DNA of 64,000 nt, taken from the NCBI RefSeq assembly GCF_007904085.1, contig NZ_CP042326.1, positions 1,550,001 through 1,614,000 of the forward strand. Reading direction: 5' to 3'. The stretch's first letter is position 1. Each line of letters begins with the position of its first letter. Positions 39,558 to 47,777 of the stretch are shown here, piece by piece. The notes beneath the pieces are model-generated. The model worked only from the letters and a program-made list of their open reading frames with translations. It searched no databases and was not told the origin of the DNA. This stretch comes from Euhalothece natronophila Z-M001. GTDB taxonomy: Bacteria; Cyanobacteriota; Cyanobacteriia; Cyanobacteriales; Rubidibacteraceae. Made by a program: the position numbers and the translations under genes.

Positions 39558-39727
39558 GACTTTTCGCTATTGTCGATCGTGTTACTAGTGGCTTCTTGAT
39601 GGGCTTTATCAATCAAATATTCAATGTAGTTGTTATAAGTGCGGTGCTGCTTGGCTGCGTCCTGTTTTGCTTTTTTGATCAAATCTTCTCGGATATAGAT
39701 AGAAGTTCGTTTACGTTTAACTGTCAT
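39554..39727 (-). CDS. Small RHH-type DNA-binding protein
   Basis: A 57-residue basic protein beginning MTVKRKRTSIYIREDLIKKA, continuing KQDAAKQHRTYNNYIEYLID. The strand followed by two helices is the ribbon-helix-helix pattern of plasmid copy-number and transfer regulators. The gene overlaps the broken recombinase by 4 nt, so it was probably the regulator of an integrase operon. The inverted repeat at 39781-39831 lies in its upstream region and is a possible operator. No strong RBS: the leader is T/A-rich. Confidence 0.6.
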   Translation of the reverse strand: MTVKRKRTSIYIREDLIKKAKQDAAKQHRTYNNYIEYLIDKAHQEATSNTIDNSEKS

Positions 39728-39780
39728 CTTTCTTTTTGTTTTCTTTTTGTTTTCTTTTCGTTTTTTTTGTATTATACCTC

Positions 39781-39831
39781 ATAGTGAGCTAAATATGAGC
39801 TATAATATACCCGTTGCTTTTAGCTCACTAT
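39781..39831. promoter_or_regulatory. 13-bp inverted repeat in a divergent promoter region
   Basis: ATAGTGAGCTAAA (39781-39793) and TTTAGCTCACTAT (39819-39831) are exact inverted copies separated by 25 bp, and a further GAGCTATAA half-site lies between. A TATAAT box is within the spacer. The site lies between the divergent RHH gene and the replication operon and is well placed to control both. Confidence 0.65.
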
Positions 39832-39932
39832 GAACTAATCATAATGAGAACAATAGAAAAGTGCAATTTGATCTGGTAGCTTTTCCAGATAGAACTTAAT
39901 TCCAGTAACAGTAAGCACAGAGGACAGAAAAA

Positions 39933-40124
39933 ATGGCTAGACTTAAAACTTTTGGTGTCCCCTTCCTTGAGAATGATCAAAATTTATTAAATTTTGTAGA
40001 GGCGGAAGCGCAGCAGCAGAAACGATCAAAAGCCAGTCTGTTTCGCCAGTGGGCTTATGAAGCCTATTTAGAACACCAAAAGTCAGCAGGCAATAAAATA
40101 TTGTTCAACGAACATTTAAACTGA
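39933..40124 (+). CDS. Small protein at the head of the replication operon
   Basis: A 63-residue soluble protein (MARLKTFGVPFLENDQNLLNF, then KRSKASLFRQWAYEAYLEHQ). The helical C-terminal part could be a small DNA-binding module, but I do not recognise a family. A good RBS (AGAGGACAG) precedes the ATG. It is followed by a nested hairpin and two further genes on the same strand. Confidence 0.6.
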   Translation: MARLKTFGVPFLENDQNLLNFVEAEAQQQKRSKASLFRQWAYEAYLEHQKSAGNKILFNEHLN

Positions 40125-40125
40125 C

Positions 40126-40167
40126 AATTAGCCCGTCATAGGTGGAACTAACACCTCGGGGCTAATT
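40126..40167 (+). other. Nested hairpin between the first two genes of the replication operon
   Basis: AATTAGCCC (40126-40134) pairs with GGGCTAATT (40159-40167); inside, AGGTG pairs with CACCT. No T-run follows, so it is not a classical terminator. It could stabilise or partly terminate the transcript, or be a small RNA element. Confidence 0.5.
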
Positions 40168-40195
40168 CCCAGTAAACGAAAAGAGGTAAACAGAA

Positions 40196-40429
40196 ATGAA
40201 AAAAAATATTTTACATTTCGTTTCTTCTTCTAATGATAGAAGAAAAAATCGAAACGTCCAAGTCATTGAAACTACTTTTCTAAAGGTTAACAATTATAGT
40301 AATTTTTACCATAATTATAGTACCACAAGCTACATAGACTTATTGAAATCGCTCGTTCTACCTTCAGGACGGGCGATTCAGTGTTTATCTGACATTGAAA
40401 CCGAAGTAATTGGAAGTGAGGGGGAATAA
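40196..40429 (+). CDS. Small hypothetical protein before the primase-helicase
   Basis: A 77-residue protein (MKKNILHFVSSSNDRRKNRN, then SLVLPSGRAIQCLSDIETEV). It has a plausible RBS (AAGAGGTAAACAG) and ends 5 nt before the primase-helicase ATG, which supports co-translation. No domain is recognised. Confidence 0.5.
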   Translation: MKKNILHFVSSSNDRRKNRNVQVIETTFLKVNNYSNFYHNYSTTSYIDLLKSLVLPSGRAIQCLSDIETEVIGSEGE

Positions 40430-40434
40430 GAATA

Positions 40435-43254
40435 ATGGTTACAACAACAGCACAACAACAGCAAAAACAAACTGCCAGTCGTCCACATACTATCAATGAG
40501 AAACACTGGAAGGACCTAACACGCGATCGCGCTTTACCGCCAAAATGGGTAAAAGCTAATTGTCGGAGCATTGACATTAAAGAAGCCTCTGAGATACTGC
40601 ATTACCAAGCCAAAAGCGATGGCTTACTATTAGAATCTGCCAATGGTCAACAACAATTTAAGCCCGATCAGCCGTGGAGTGGCAAGCAGGGGAAAAAAGC
40701 TCCAAAGTATCGAACCCCTTACAAAGATAATATTGACGCGATGTTACCCATTAATCCTCATGATCCAAACTTCTGGAATAATGAGGAAGAGTTAAAGCAG
40801 GCGTGTTGGATCATCGACGGTGTCCCTTGCCTTATCATTACAGAAGGTTTATTTAAGGCAATCCAAGGAACAGCCAATGGTTTACCCACCATCGCATTAA
40901 CGGGCGTTGAGAATGGCTTAACTGGCAGTAAGGATGACAAGGAAAGTAAACGATATTTAGTGGATCAACCCAGAAGATATGCAGAATTAGGTTTTGGTTT
41001 CATTATTGCCTTTGATGCTGATTGTGCCACCAATAAGAATGTTGTTCGTGCTGAGAAAACCTTTGCTACCAAACTGGAAAAATTTGAAATTCCCGTTTAC
41101 TCTATTACTGGCACTTGGTCAGCAGAAGATGGTAAAGGAATGGACGACTATATCCAGAATCACGGCATTGAAGCCTTCCGAGAGAAATTAATCCAAGCTG
41201 AGTTAGTTCGGGATAAATACAAAAGCGACAATAATGGTGACGGCACTGACAATAAGCCACCGATGGCAGGCGCGATTGGTGAAGAGTTAGCAGAAACTTA
41301 TCGCGATCGCTGGGTTTATTGCTCGGACCTCAGTTCATGGCTAGTTTACGAACTGGAGGAAACTGGCATCTGGTCGATGGTTGCTGACGACTATATCAGC
41401 CATGCCGTTCTGATTGAACTTAAGAATCGGGACATCCATAAGTTCCGTTCTAATAAGTACATGAACAATATCTTGGGATATCTCAAGGATGAATTGTTCA
41501 TTCGGAAGTGGGACGAGCAGCCCAAACGCTACTTACCATTTAAGAACGGCGTTTATGATCTAGAATCTGGCAAGTTTCATGATCACTTGCCGGGCTTCCG
41601 ACTAACTTGGAAGTTACCACGGGATTATTGCATTTTTACCGACGATAAAGATAAAGACTGTAACACCATTTTTACTTTCTTGAAACAGCTTACCAGCGAC
41701 GATTCTAAAAATATAAACACTATCCTTGCCTTTATGGCTGCCCTATTGAAGGGCAAAACAGATATGCAGAAATTCCTTTATCTGCTTGGCTCTGGTGGCA
41801 GTGGCAAATCTACCTTAATGGAGTTGATGACTGAATTAGTGGGTAGCAAAAACGCCACCAGCTTCTCTCTAGAAGATTTAGAGGACAAACACAACATCAT
41901 TGATTTATTCGACAAACGACTGCTTAACCTTCCCGACCAGCCCCCGATATCAAGCCGTAAAAACAGTAACTTTAAGCGGTTAACTGGTGGCGATGACTTA
42001 TCCGGGCGACGGATGAGAAAGGATGTAAGCTCATTTAAGTTTCAAGGCTTGGCAGTGTTAACGAGTAATCAGTTTTGTTTCCCTGCTAGTGCTTCCAACT
42101 GGCTTAACCGCCGCATGATTCTAATTGAGTGTAACAACGTTTTGCCTAAGCGCGATCGGGATTTGAAACTACTTGAGAAGATGAAAGAGGAACTAACTGC
42201 CTTTACCTCTTATCTGCTACATAACTTTGATGATGATCTGATTGAGGAACTAATCCTTAACCCAGATAGTCCCGAGCTAACCCTGGCATCATGGAAACGC
42301 CAGTGTGAATCCGATGGTTTAGCCGCGTGGATCAATGACGAGCTTGTTCCAGAGAATGGCGCGATCGCGATTATTGGAAGTGATGGAAACCGATGGCAGC
42401 AAAAAGATGAGGATTACGATCCTGATGAATCTTCCCTTTACGCTTCCTACTGCCATTACTGCCGCCAGAGTGGACGTAAACCAAAAACCTCCCAAAACTT
42501 CTCTACTGATTTATTAGAAATTTGTAATCAGTTACTAGGTTGGGATGTAGCCAAGGACCTGAAACGCTACGCTGGCAAACCTCAACGAGTAATCGAAGGA
42601 CTGCGACTAAGAACAGACACCGATAACGATATTCCATTAGTTGAGGAAAGATTTTCAGAAAGTGTAACAACCTATAGCCAAGATGTAACAACCCCCGTAA
42701 CAACCCAAAATCCCCATAAACAAAGCGATGTAACAACCGTAACAACCGTAACAACCCAAAACAACAATGAGAAAAAAGAAAAAAATAAACCTCATTTAGC
42801 TTCTGATACTAGTACGGAAAATCAAGCTAATAACTTAGGTTTAAATTCTGAAAATAAAAAGGATGATAAAAACCCTGATACGGTTGTTACACCCACAGAC
42901 AAAAATCCTGAAACCCCTGTAGACTCAGACTCACAGAAAACAGAGCAGGTTGTTACACCATCTGATAAGGGTCGTTACGGGTCGTTACAGGTTGTTACAC
43001 CCTCTGATGATGGAGTGGATTTTTCTACTTACCCTGCACGTCGGGACGATTCCCTCGCCCATAAAGAAAAGCAGGCGAAAAAATGCCGCCGATTATTATC
43101 AGAGTGCCAAACTAATAAAGATATAGAAGATTTTAAGAGTGATTCTGGATTTTCTAAAGCTGAATATAAATGGGTATGGCACAACCTTTTAACAGCTGAT
43201 GAAAGAAAACGGTTACGTCAAGTGGCTAACACTTCTCAGTCGTCCTTATTTTAA
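40435..43254 (+). CDS. DUF3854 primase-like / SF3 helicase replication protein
   Basis: A 939-residue replication protein of plasmid or satellite type. Residues about 80-260 match DUF3854, a Toprim-like region: CLIITEGLFKAIQG, LTGVENGL, FIIAFDADCATN and DGKGMDDYI. Residues about 410-620 form an SF3/D5-type helicase with Walker A GSGGSGKSTLMEL (K458), Walker B-like LFDKRLLNLPDQ and sensor region LAVLTSNQFCFP. Residues about 740-870 are low-complexity with VTT and VVTP repeats, encoded by the iteron-like DNA words described separately. A short helical tail (about 880-939) follows. It probably unwinds and primes DNA at its own origin. The start has a good RBS (GAGGGGAATAAG). Confidence 0.85.
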   Translation: MVTTTAQQQQKQTASRPHTINEKHWKDLTRDRALPPKWVKANCRSIDIKEASEILHYQAKSDGLLLESANGQQQFKPDQPWSGKQGKKAPKYRTPYKDNIDAMLPINPHDPNFWNNEEELKQACWIIDGVPCLIITEGLFKAIQGTANGLPTIALTGVENGLTGSKDDKESKRYLVDQPRRYAELGFGFIIAFDADCATNKNVVRAEKTFATKLEKFEIPVYSITGTWSAEDGKGMDDYIQNHGIEAFREKLIQAELVRDKYKSDNNGDGTDNKPPMAGAIGEELAETYRDRWVYCSDLSSWLVYELEETGIWSMVADDYISHAVLIELKNRDIHKFRSNKYMNNILGYLKDELFIRKWDEQPKRYLPFKNGVYDLESGKFHDHLPGFRLTWKLPRDYCIFTDDKDKDCNTIFTFLKQLTSDDSKNINTILAFMAALLKGKTDMQKFLYLLGSGGSGKSTLMELMTELVGSKNATSFSLEDLEDKHNIIDLFDKRLLNLPDQPPISSRKNSNFKRLTGGDDLSGRRMRKDVSSFKFQGLAVLTSNQFCFPASASNWLNRRMILIECNNVLPKRDRDLKLLEKMKEELTAFTSYLLHNFDDDLIEELILNPDSPELTLASWKRQCESDGLAAWINDELVPENGAIAIIGSDGNRWQQKDEDYDPDESSLYASYCHYCRQSGRKPKTSQNFSTDLLEICNQLLGWDVAKDLKRYAGKPQRVIEGLRLRTDTDNDIPLVEERFSESVTTYSQDVTTPVTTQNPHKQSDVTTVTTVTTQNNNEKKEKNKPHLASDTSTENQANNLGLNSENKKDDKNPDTVVTPTDKNPETPVDSDSQKTEQVVTPSDKGRYGSLQVVTPSDDGVDFSTYPARRDDSLAHKEKQAKKCRRLLSECQTNKDIEDFKSDSGFSKAEYKWVWHNLLTADERKRLRQVANTSQSSLF
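42664..42998. repeat. Two opposed arrays of a 9-bp iteron around an AT-rich spacer (candidate replication origin)
   Basis: GTAACAACC occurs exactly at 42664, 42685, 42697, 42730, 42739 and 42748; the last three are directly tandem. Its reverse complement GGTTGTTAC occurs exactly at 42882, 42948 and 42990, with one-mismatch copies GGTCGTTAC at 42970 and 42980. The 125 bp between the arrays are strongly AT-rich. The arrays lie inside the coding sequence of the primase-helicase, as origins do in some phage and satellite initiator genes. Forward and reverse copies encode different peptides, so the DNA word itself is what is shared. Confidence 0.7.
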
Positions 43255-43278
43255 TATCGCGATCGCGCTCCAGAAAAC

Positions 43279-43476
43279 ATCAATCCATAAAAAGGGTATT
43301 TTACTATCAATACTCAATCGCTAAATCATCTCCCTACAGGATTCTTTGGCTGAGTAGATCGGAATCACCAAAAACTGTATTCCCCCCACAAAAGGCAGGG
43401 TCGTTTCATTCTCCTGAAATCACCCTCAGGTAGGGAGATGGGGAGATAGGGAGATGGGTACAATTTATGGATTGAT
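43279..43476. repeat. MITE-like element with 13-bp terminal inverted repeats and nested stems
   Basis: ATCAATCCATAAA (43279-43291) and TTTATGGATTGAT (43464-43476) are exact inverted repeats. A second pair ATCTCCCTA (43328-43336)/TAGGGAGAT (43431-43439) lies inside, and a third stem GGGTcGTTTCA/TGAAATcACCC inside that. GGGAGATN is repeated about three times near the right end. No coding frame. This fills the 338-bp gap after the primase-helicase. Confidence 0.6.
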
Positions 43477-43592
43477 TTGTATTTTTACAGCCAATTCCAT
43501 AAAAATACTACATTTAGTGTGTTTTAAATATTTGAAAAATAAATAAATAATAGTTAATTAGTAGAAAATATATTAAAGGAGAATATTTAAAA

Positions 43593-44294
43593 ATGAAGCA
43601 TAATTATCATCAAGCAAAGCAGTACATTAAAGAGCTTCGAAATGTTGTTGACTTATATGATTATAAACGAATTGGTAATATCTCTGGAATTTATTTCGTT
43701 TTGGATGAAAATAAAGAATGTATCTACGTTGGAAAATCGAAAGATGGAATAGCACATCGTTTTAAAATTCATTTTGAACAAGACCCTCAAAAATGGCTAG
43801 AATTTATTAAGAACGGGGCGACTCAAATAGCTTGGATTCCTTACGATAAAATTGAAAACAATAATCTAGGTAAAGATGAACATCAATGGATTCAATTGCT
43901 GAATCCTCCAGCTAATCATAAAAAAACAAAAGATTCTGATTCTCGACCTCCTAAAGCTAAAGGTTCTTGCTTTGATAATGAGCTGCTGATGGAGTACGTA
44001 AAGCTTCGAGACATAAAAAATGAAGCACAAAGACGAATGTATGAAATTGAATCAGAAGTTATATCTATAATTAAAGAAAATAGTAAAGAACCTAGTTATC
44101 GCGCTCCCAAAGTTAAAGTGCGGAACAACAGAGTTCTCAAAGTTGTAACCGAAAAAGAATGGGAATATTCTCAAAAAGTAAAAGAACAAGAATTAAAACT
44201 TAACGCTCTAAAGAAATATGAAGAAAACAATAATAAAGCTCAAGTGTTGAATTATAATAAAAAAGTACAAGTTTCTTCCTATAAGCATCAATAA
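43593..44294 (+). CDS. GIY-YIG nuclease-domain protein
   Basis: A 233-residue protein. The GIY-YIG core is at about 29-110: GIYFVLDENKECIYVGKSKDG, then HRFKIHF and DEHQWIQLLNPPANHK, which supplies the catalytic Glu and Asn. The C-terminal half (about 130-233) is a charged helical region, probably a coiled coil or nucleic-acid binding arm. The gene is AT-rich, follows a long structured gap after the primase-helicase, and has its own RBS (AAAGGAG). An intrinsic terminator follows. Role in the element, for example end processing or mobility, is inference. Confidence 0.78.
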   Translation: MKHNYHQAKQYIKELRNVVDLYDYKRIGNISGIYFVLDENKECIYVGKSKDGIAHRFKIHFEQDPQKWLEFIKNGATQIAWIPYDKIENNNLGKDEHQWIQLLNPPANHKKTKDSDSRPPKAKGSCFDNELLMEYVKLRDIKNEAQRRMYEIESEVISIIKENSKEPSYRAPKVKVRNNRVLKVVTEKEWEYSQKVKEQELKLNALKKYEENNNKAQVLNYNKKVQVSSYKHQ

Positions 44295-44321
44295 TTCATC
44301 AAATAAACAATAAGAAGAAAA

Positions 44322-44357
44322 AATACTCCCTCAAAACCCAAGGGGAGTATTTTTTTT
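44322..44357 (+). terminator. Intrinsic terminator after the GIY-YIG gene
   Basis: AATACTCCC pairs with GGGAGTATT around a 12-base loop and is followed by a T run. Flanking A and T runs make it potentially bidirectional, which would also serve the convergent parM-like gene. Confidence 0.85.
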
Positions 44358-44470
44358 AGAGCAGATGAAAATTAATAGTTATGAGTTTTGTATCATCATT
44401 AAAAGATAGTAGATATTCAATCTATTCGGATGATAATTATGTGATGAAAATGCCATTAATCTTACTCATT

Positions 44471-45583
44471 CTAATTGTTTTTTTTCTCTGCAATCACAGC
44501 TTGATTATATAAGTATTCTCCATAGACATCAATATATCGTTTGTATTGATCTGTTTGTCCTAGATTCCGTATTACGCCTAAATCTTTTTCTGGATCTAAT
44601 CCATTGTTCCATCCAATTTCCATCCACGGAAAATTTTTCTTTATTTGATTTTCTATTTGTTTTCCAAAATACATTGCACTCCCTCCTGTTAATACAATTT
44701 TATCCACATCTTGATCTAATTCATCTTTCATCCATGTGATTAATTGTGATGCAAAATCTTCTCTTAATTCTGCTATCTTTTTCTTTAACCGTTCCTTTCT
44801 CTCTGCTTTTTTATATCCTGTTTCTTTCGCTAATAATCGTGACAATGCTCGATCTTCATTTGTTTTTGCTTCCACTAAAAATTTTGTTAATATCCCTTCA
44901 TTTGTGATTCCCTCACTTTCTCCTATTTCATTTGCTAACTTCACCATTCCCAAATCCGTTGTTGCTCCCTTTTGAATTGTTCCTCGTTCCCCGATTACTA
45001 ATGACACATTTCGATATCCCATCATCATTATTGCTACTTTTTTATTATTCTTTTCACTTGGCGATAATGAATGATAGATTCCTTGTCCTTCTACTCGTCG
45101 GACTAAATTGATAAATTCTATATTAATCGATCCAAATTCTGTTTCTATTGGATTTTTTACAAATTCTTTCAATGCTTCAAAATAATCAGGAAAATTATTT
45201 CTTTCTGAATAGGGCAAAAATGATGTTAAATCTACTTTTAAGGTTTTATTTGTTATTTCTTCCCTTGCCGCGATCGCGCTGATTAAACCCACTGTCTTAA
45301 ATACCGCTTTCATAAATTTGCTTTGATTCATCTGGCTTTGCCCCTCATGCTTCTTTGCCAGATACCCCAACGCACAATCTTTATTCTCCGATACCTTGAT
45401 CCAACATCTATCCTCTGGATATCCCCCTTTCCCTATATCTTCTATAAATTTCTCTCTACTTCCTGCTTTTACCTCCGCATCCATGTATAACGTCTTGATC
45501 TTTTTATCTCTCTTTTCATCTGTCTTTTCCCCTATCAAACTATATAAAACTTTTGTTCCACTTGCTCCAAAATCTGCATAAAT
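44471..45583 (-). CDS. parM: ParM/StbA-like actin-family segregation ATPase, start codon unclear
   Basis: An actin-like ATPase that would push plasmid copies apart by filament growth. Phosphate-1 motif YADFGASGTKVLYS is at the very N-terminus, phosphate-2 is in KKVAIMMMGYRNVSLVIGERG, and the adenosine motif is KIVLTGGSAMYF. The first canonical start (TTG at 45538) would remove phosphate-1. Upstream the frame stays open without ATG, GTG or TTG back to a TGA at 45734-45736, through a lysine/asparagine-rich stretch. I place the start at an ATT at 45583 (about 370 residues) only as a minimum that keeps the domain. A -1 frameshift from the upstream gene, an ATT start or a sequencing indel are all possible. 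Confidence 0.75.
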   Translation of the reverse strand: MYADFGASGTKVLYSLIGEKTDEKRDKKIKTLYMDAEVKAGSREKFIEDIGKGGYPEDRCWIKVSENKDCALGYLAKKHEGQSQMNQSKFMKAVFKTVGLISAIAAREEITNKTLKVDLTSFLPYSERNNFPDYFEALKEFVKNPIETEFGSINIEFINLVRRVEGQGIYHSLSPSEKNNKKVAIMMMGYRNVSLVIGERGTIQKGATTDLGMVKLANEIGESEGITNEGILTKFLVEAKTNEDRALSRLLAKETGYKKAERKERLKKKIAELREDFASQLITWMKDELDQDVDKIVLTGGSAMYFGKQIENQIKKNFPWMEIGWNNGLDPEKDLGVIRNLGQTDQYKRYIDVYGEYLYNQAVIAEKKNN

Positions 45584-45714
45584 TAATAAATATTGATTAT
45601 TTCTTCTTTTACCTTGGTTTTTGCTTTGGTTCTTATTCCTTTTTAATTTCTTATTCCTTTTTAATTTATTCTTTGATTTATTCTTTGATTTATTCTTTTT
45701 TTTTACTTTTTGCT

Positions 45715-46170
45715 TTAAAAAGATTCTATCATATCATTTAATGCCTCTTCACCATCTGCATTTCTATCATCATCTATCGGAAAATTTATTTCTGTATCTC
45801 TCTTTCTCGCTTCCATGATTAACTCTATTTCTGTTTTTTCTCTTTTTTTATCCTTTTCCCCTTCCTTACTTGAATCTTCACTTAATTCTCCTTTTTGTTC
45901 TTGTTCACCTGTCGGTAAAACGGTTGAATTTGAATTTGGCGGGGCTTTTGCTTCTCCAACCGAGTTCACCCTTCTCCCTAACATCTCTTCCACATCCAAC
46001 CCTGCCAAAATTGCCAAATTCTGTATTTGACCCCATAAGTCACCTATCGACCTCCTTGCTATCACTTTTAACTCTTGATCTGACACGTCTTCAAACTCTG
46101 ATATAAGTTCAGGATAATAATAGTTTTCGATCGCGTGGCAAATTATGGCATTTCTTGTAGCAACATCCAT
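45715..46170 (-). CDS. Putative partition accessory protein upstream of parM
   Basis: A 151-residue protein. Residues 1-75 are folded and helical (MDVATRNAIICHAIENYYYPE, ELKVIARRSIGDLWGQIQNL); the rest is acidic and likely disordered (QEQKGELSEDSSKEGEKDKKREK). It ends in MIESF and its stop lies inside the open frame of the ParM-like gene. It could be the DNA-binding adaptor (ParR role) despite being upstream of the ATPase, but no RHH motif is clear. Candidate centromere repeats lie 150-220 bp upstream. Confidence 0.55.
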   Translation of the reverse strand: MDVATRNAIICHAIENYYYPELISEFEDVSDQELKVIARRSIGDLWGQIQNLAILAGLDVEEMLGRRVNSVGEAKAPPNSNSTVLPTGEQEQKGELSEDSSKEGEKDKKREKTEIELIMEARKRDTEINFPIDDDRNADGEEALNDMIESF

Positions 46171-46315
46171 TTGATTAAGATACTTAAATAACTTACCTCG
46201 CCTACTATTTACTTTTGCTGTTGATCTGTATTGAAAAGATATTGTGTTTTAGTCATATATGATTAATCTCACTAACTATCATGTTTCACATTTGTACTTA
46301 TTTGTGATATTTTAT

Positions 46316-46386
46316 GGTTAATGTTACATGAATCGAAGTTAATTCATGTTGATTGCTGTTAATCTATGTCCCTTCATGGCATTAAC
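46316..46386. repeat. Phased GTTAAT repeats, candidate centromere of the par system
   Basis: GTTAAT starts at 46317, 46338 and 46358, a spacing of 21 and 20 bp, each followed by a CATG or TATG. An inverted copy TTCATGGCATTAAC closes the cluster at 46373-46386. Helically phased repeats upstream of a partition operon are what an adaptor protein would bind. Confidence 0.45.
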
Positions 46387-46630
46387 AATTGAATGATGGT
46401 TCAATCGTTTATTTTGCCCCTAATCACCCTTGATATAAAATAACGTAGCTTTATTCTCTATCATACATATTAACATTAAACTACCTAAAGATCAAGATCA
46501 CATTGGCTACGGCTCCCCCAAGAAATAAACCCCTAATCTGCTACATACGGAAACAAATTACTATTCTTGTTACATAAGGGCAATTATATAAGTTCTATTT
46601 AAAAACGCTTTTTATCTATAATAATAAATT

Positions 46631-46659
46631 CTATACTTCCTGTTATACAGGAAGTATAG
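46631..46659. repeat. Perfect 12-bp inverted repeat
   Basis: CTATACTTCCTG and CAGGAAGTATAG separated by five bases (TTATA). No T-run follows. It may be a dimer binding site or a recombination-type site. Confidence 0.6.
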
Positions 46660-47777
46660 CGATAAGTTAAACAATTATAATGCCATAAAAATCCAGTTTA
46701 TAATAATAATACGTAATAAAATATTTAAATGTAAGAAGGAATAAGCGTTAAGTTCAAGAGGTTTATATGTAATCAAACGACTGCTATTCTCTTTGTTGAT
46801 AGTTTTTAATCCTTATCAAGTTTGTTGGTTTTGTAAAATCCTTTCAGGAGATGTGCAAAATGCTATTGTTTCTTCAGTAGCAATCGCGCTTCTCAGTGGA
46901 ATCTCACTGATTAATCATTGCCAAAAGTAATGAATCTGTTTAATTGTTCTATCTTGAGGAGGGAAGTAGCCAACTGGAGATAGCAATGATAGTTCTCATT
47001 CCTGCCTCGCAAAAGGAGGGTCAATAGAAGGTAGATCCGAGAGAGGTCTTATCTCCCTCAAATTGGGAATTTATAAATTTACCATCTATTTTGTATCTAT
47101 AATCATATTTGTTATTTATTGCAAAATATTAAAGTTATCTCAATCATATTCGTATCGTTATCAATATGATGATTTTTCCTTCTTACCTTCTAACCCCTTA
47201 ATGACTGGGGGGTTTGCGTTTCTTAGCTACTTGGTGGATGCAAGCAGAGTAAAATGTCTGACAACAAAAAGTAGGGGAAATTTTCAAGTTCAGCGCGATC
47301 GCGCCCCACCTTAAAAAAATATAAAAGGAATTGTAATCATAAAACTATAATTTCGCATAATAATGGCTATAAATCAGTCATGGCAATAGATATAGCAGTT
47401 ATACCCCCTTATAACTAAATTGAATTTCTAATATCACTAATCTAAAATTAGATAGCTCATTAAAAAAAAATAGATAAAGCATCTAAATAAGCAGTTTGTA
47501 TTACATAATTATAGGTATTAACATCGAATAAAAAGGGAGAAGTGAAGGCAAAATAGCAAGTAGTAAGACTCGGGAAGAGGAAAAAACGATCACATTACCG
47601 AAATTCTGCTCAGATGAAACCGAAACCTTATTCTAGCATTATGGACTAAATTTGCTTGCAACAAGGAGAACTGACTGACTTAGTCGAAAAAAGAATGAAG
47701 TTATCTTTTATTTCTTTGTAAAAACTTCGTATCACAATTAGTTTATATAGTTGGCAATTTTTTTTAGTTAAGGTACA

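Noticed and set aside
43255-43592. Short spaced repeats near 43,430-43,460 checked as a possible CRISPR.
   Set aside because: The repeat unit is about 8 bp and directly tandem, without spacers of regular length; it belongs to the MITE-like structure.
45553-46106. Plus-strand frames rich in Phe/Leu/Ser opposite the putative partition genes, which look like membrane proteins.
   Set aside because: They mirror the Lys/Glu/Asn-rich codons of the real minus-strand genes; there is no RBS or family pattern.
46850-46930. A possible hydrophobic micro-peptide (MQNAIVSSVAIALLSGISLI) resembling a type I toxin.
   Set aside because: It needs a GTG start directly abutting the RBS-like AGGAG, and no antisense RNA promoter is apparent.
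47063-47314. An 83-codon frame with a hydrophobic N-terminus in the gene-poor region.
   Set aside because: No RBS, no recognised family, and it ends in a HIP1-containing stretch; it seems to be chance or decayed sequence.
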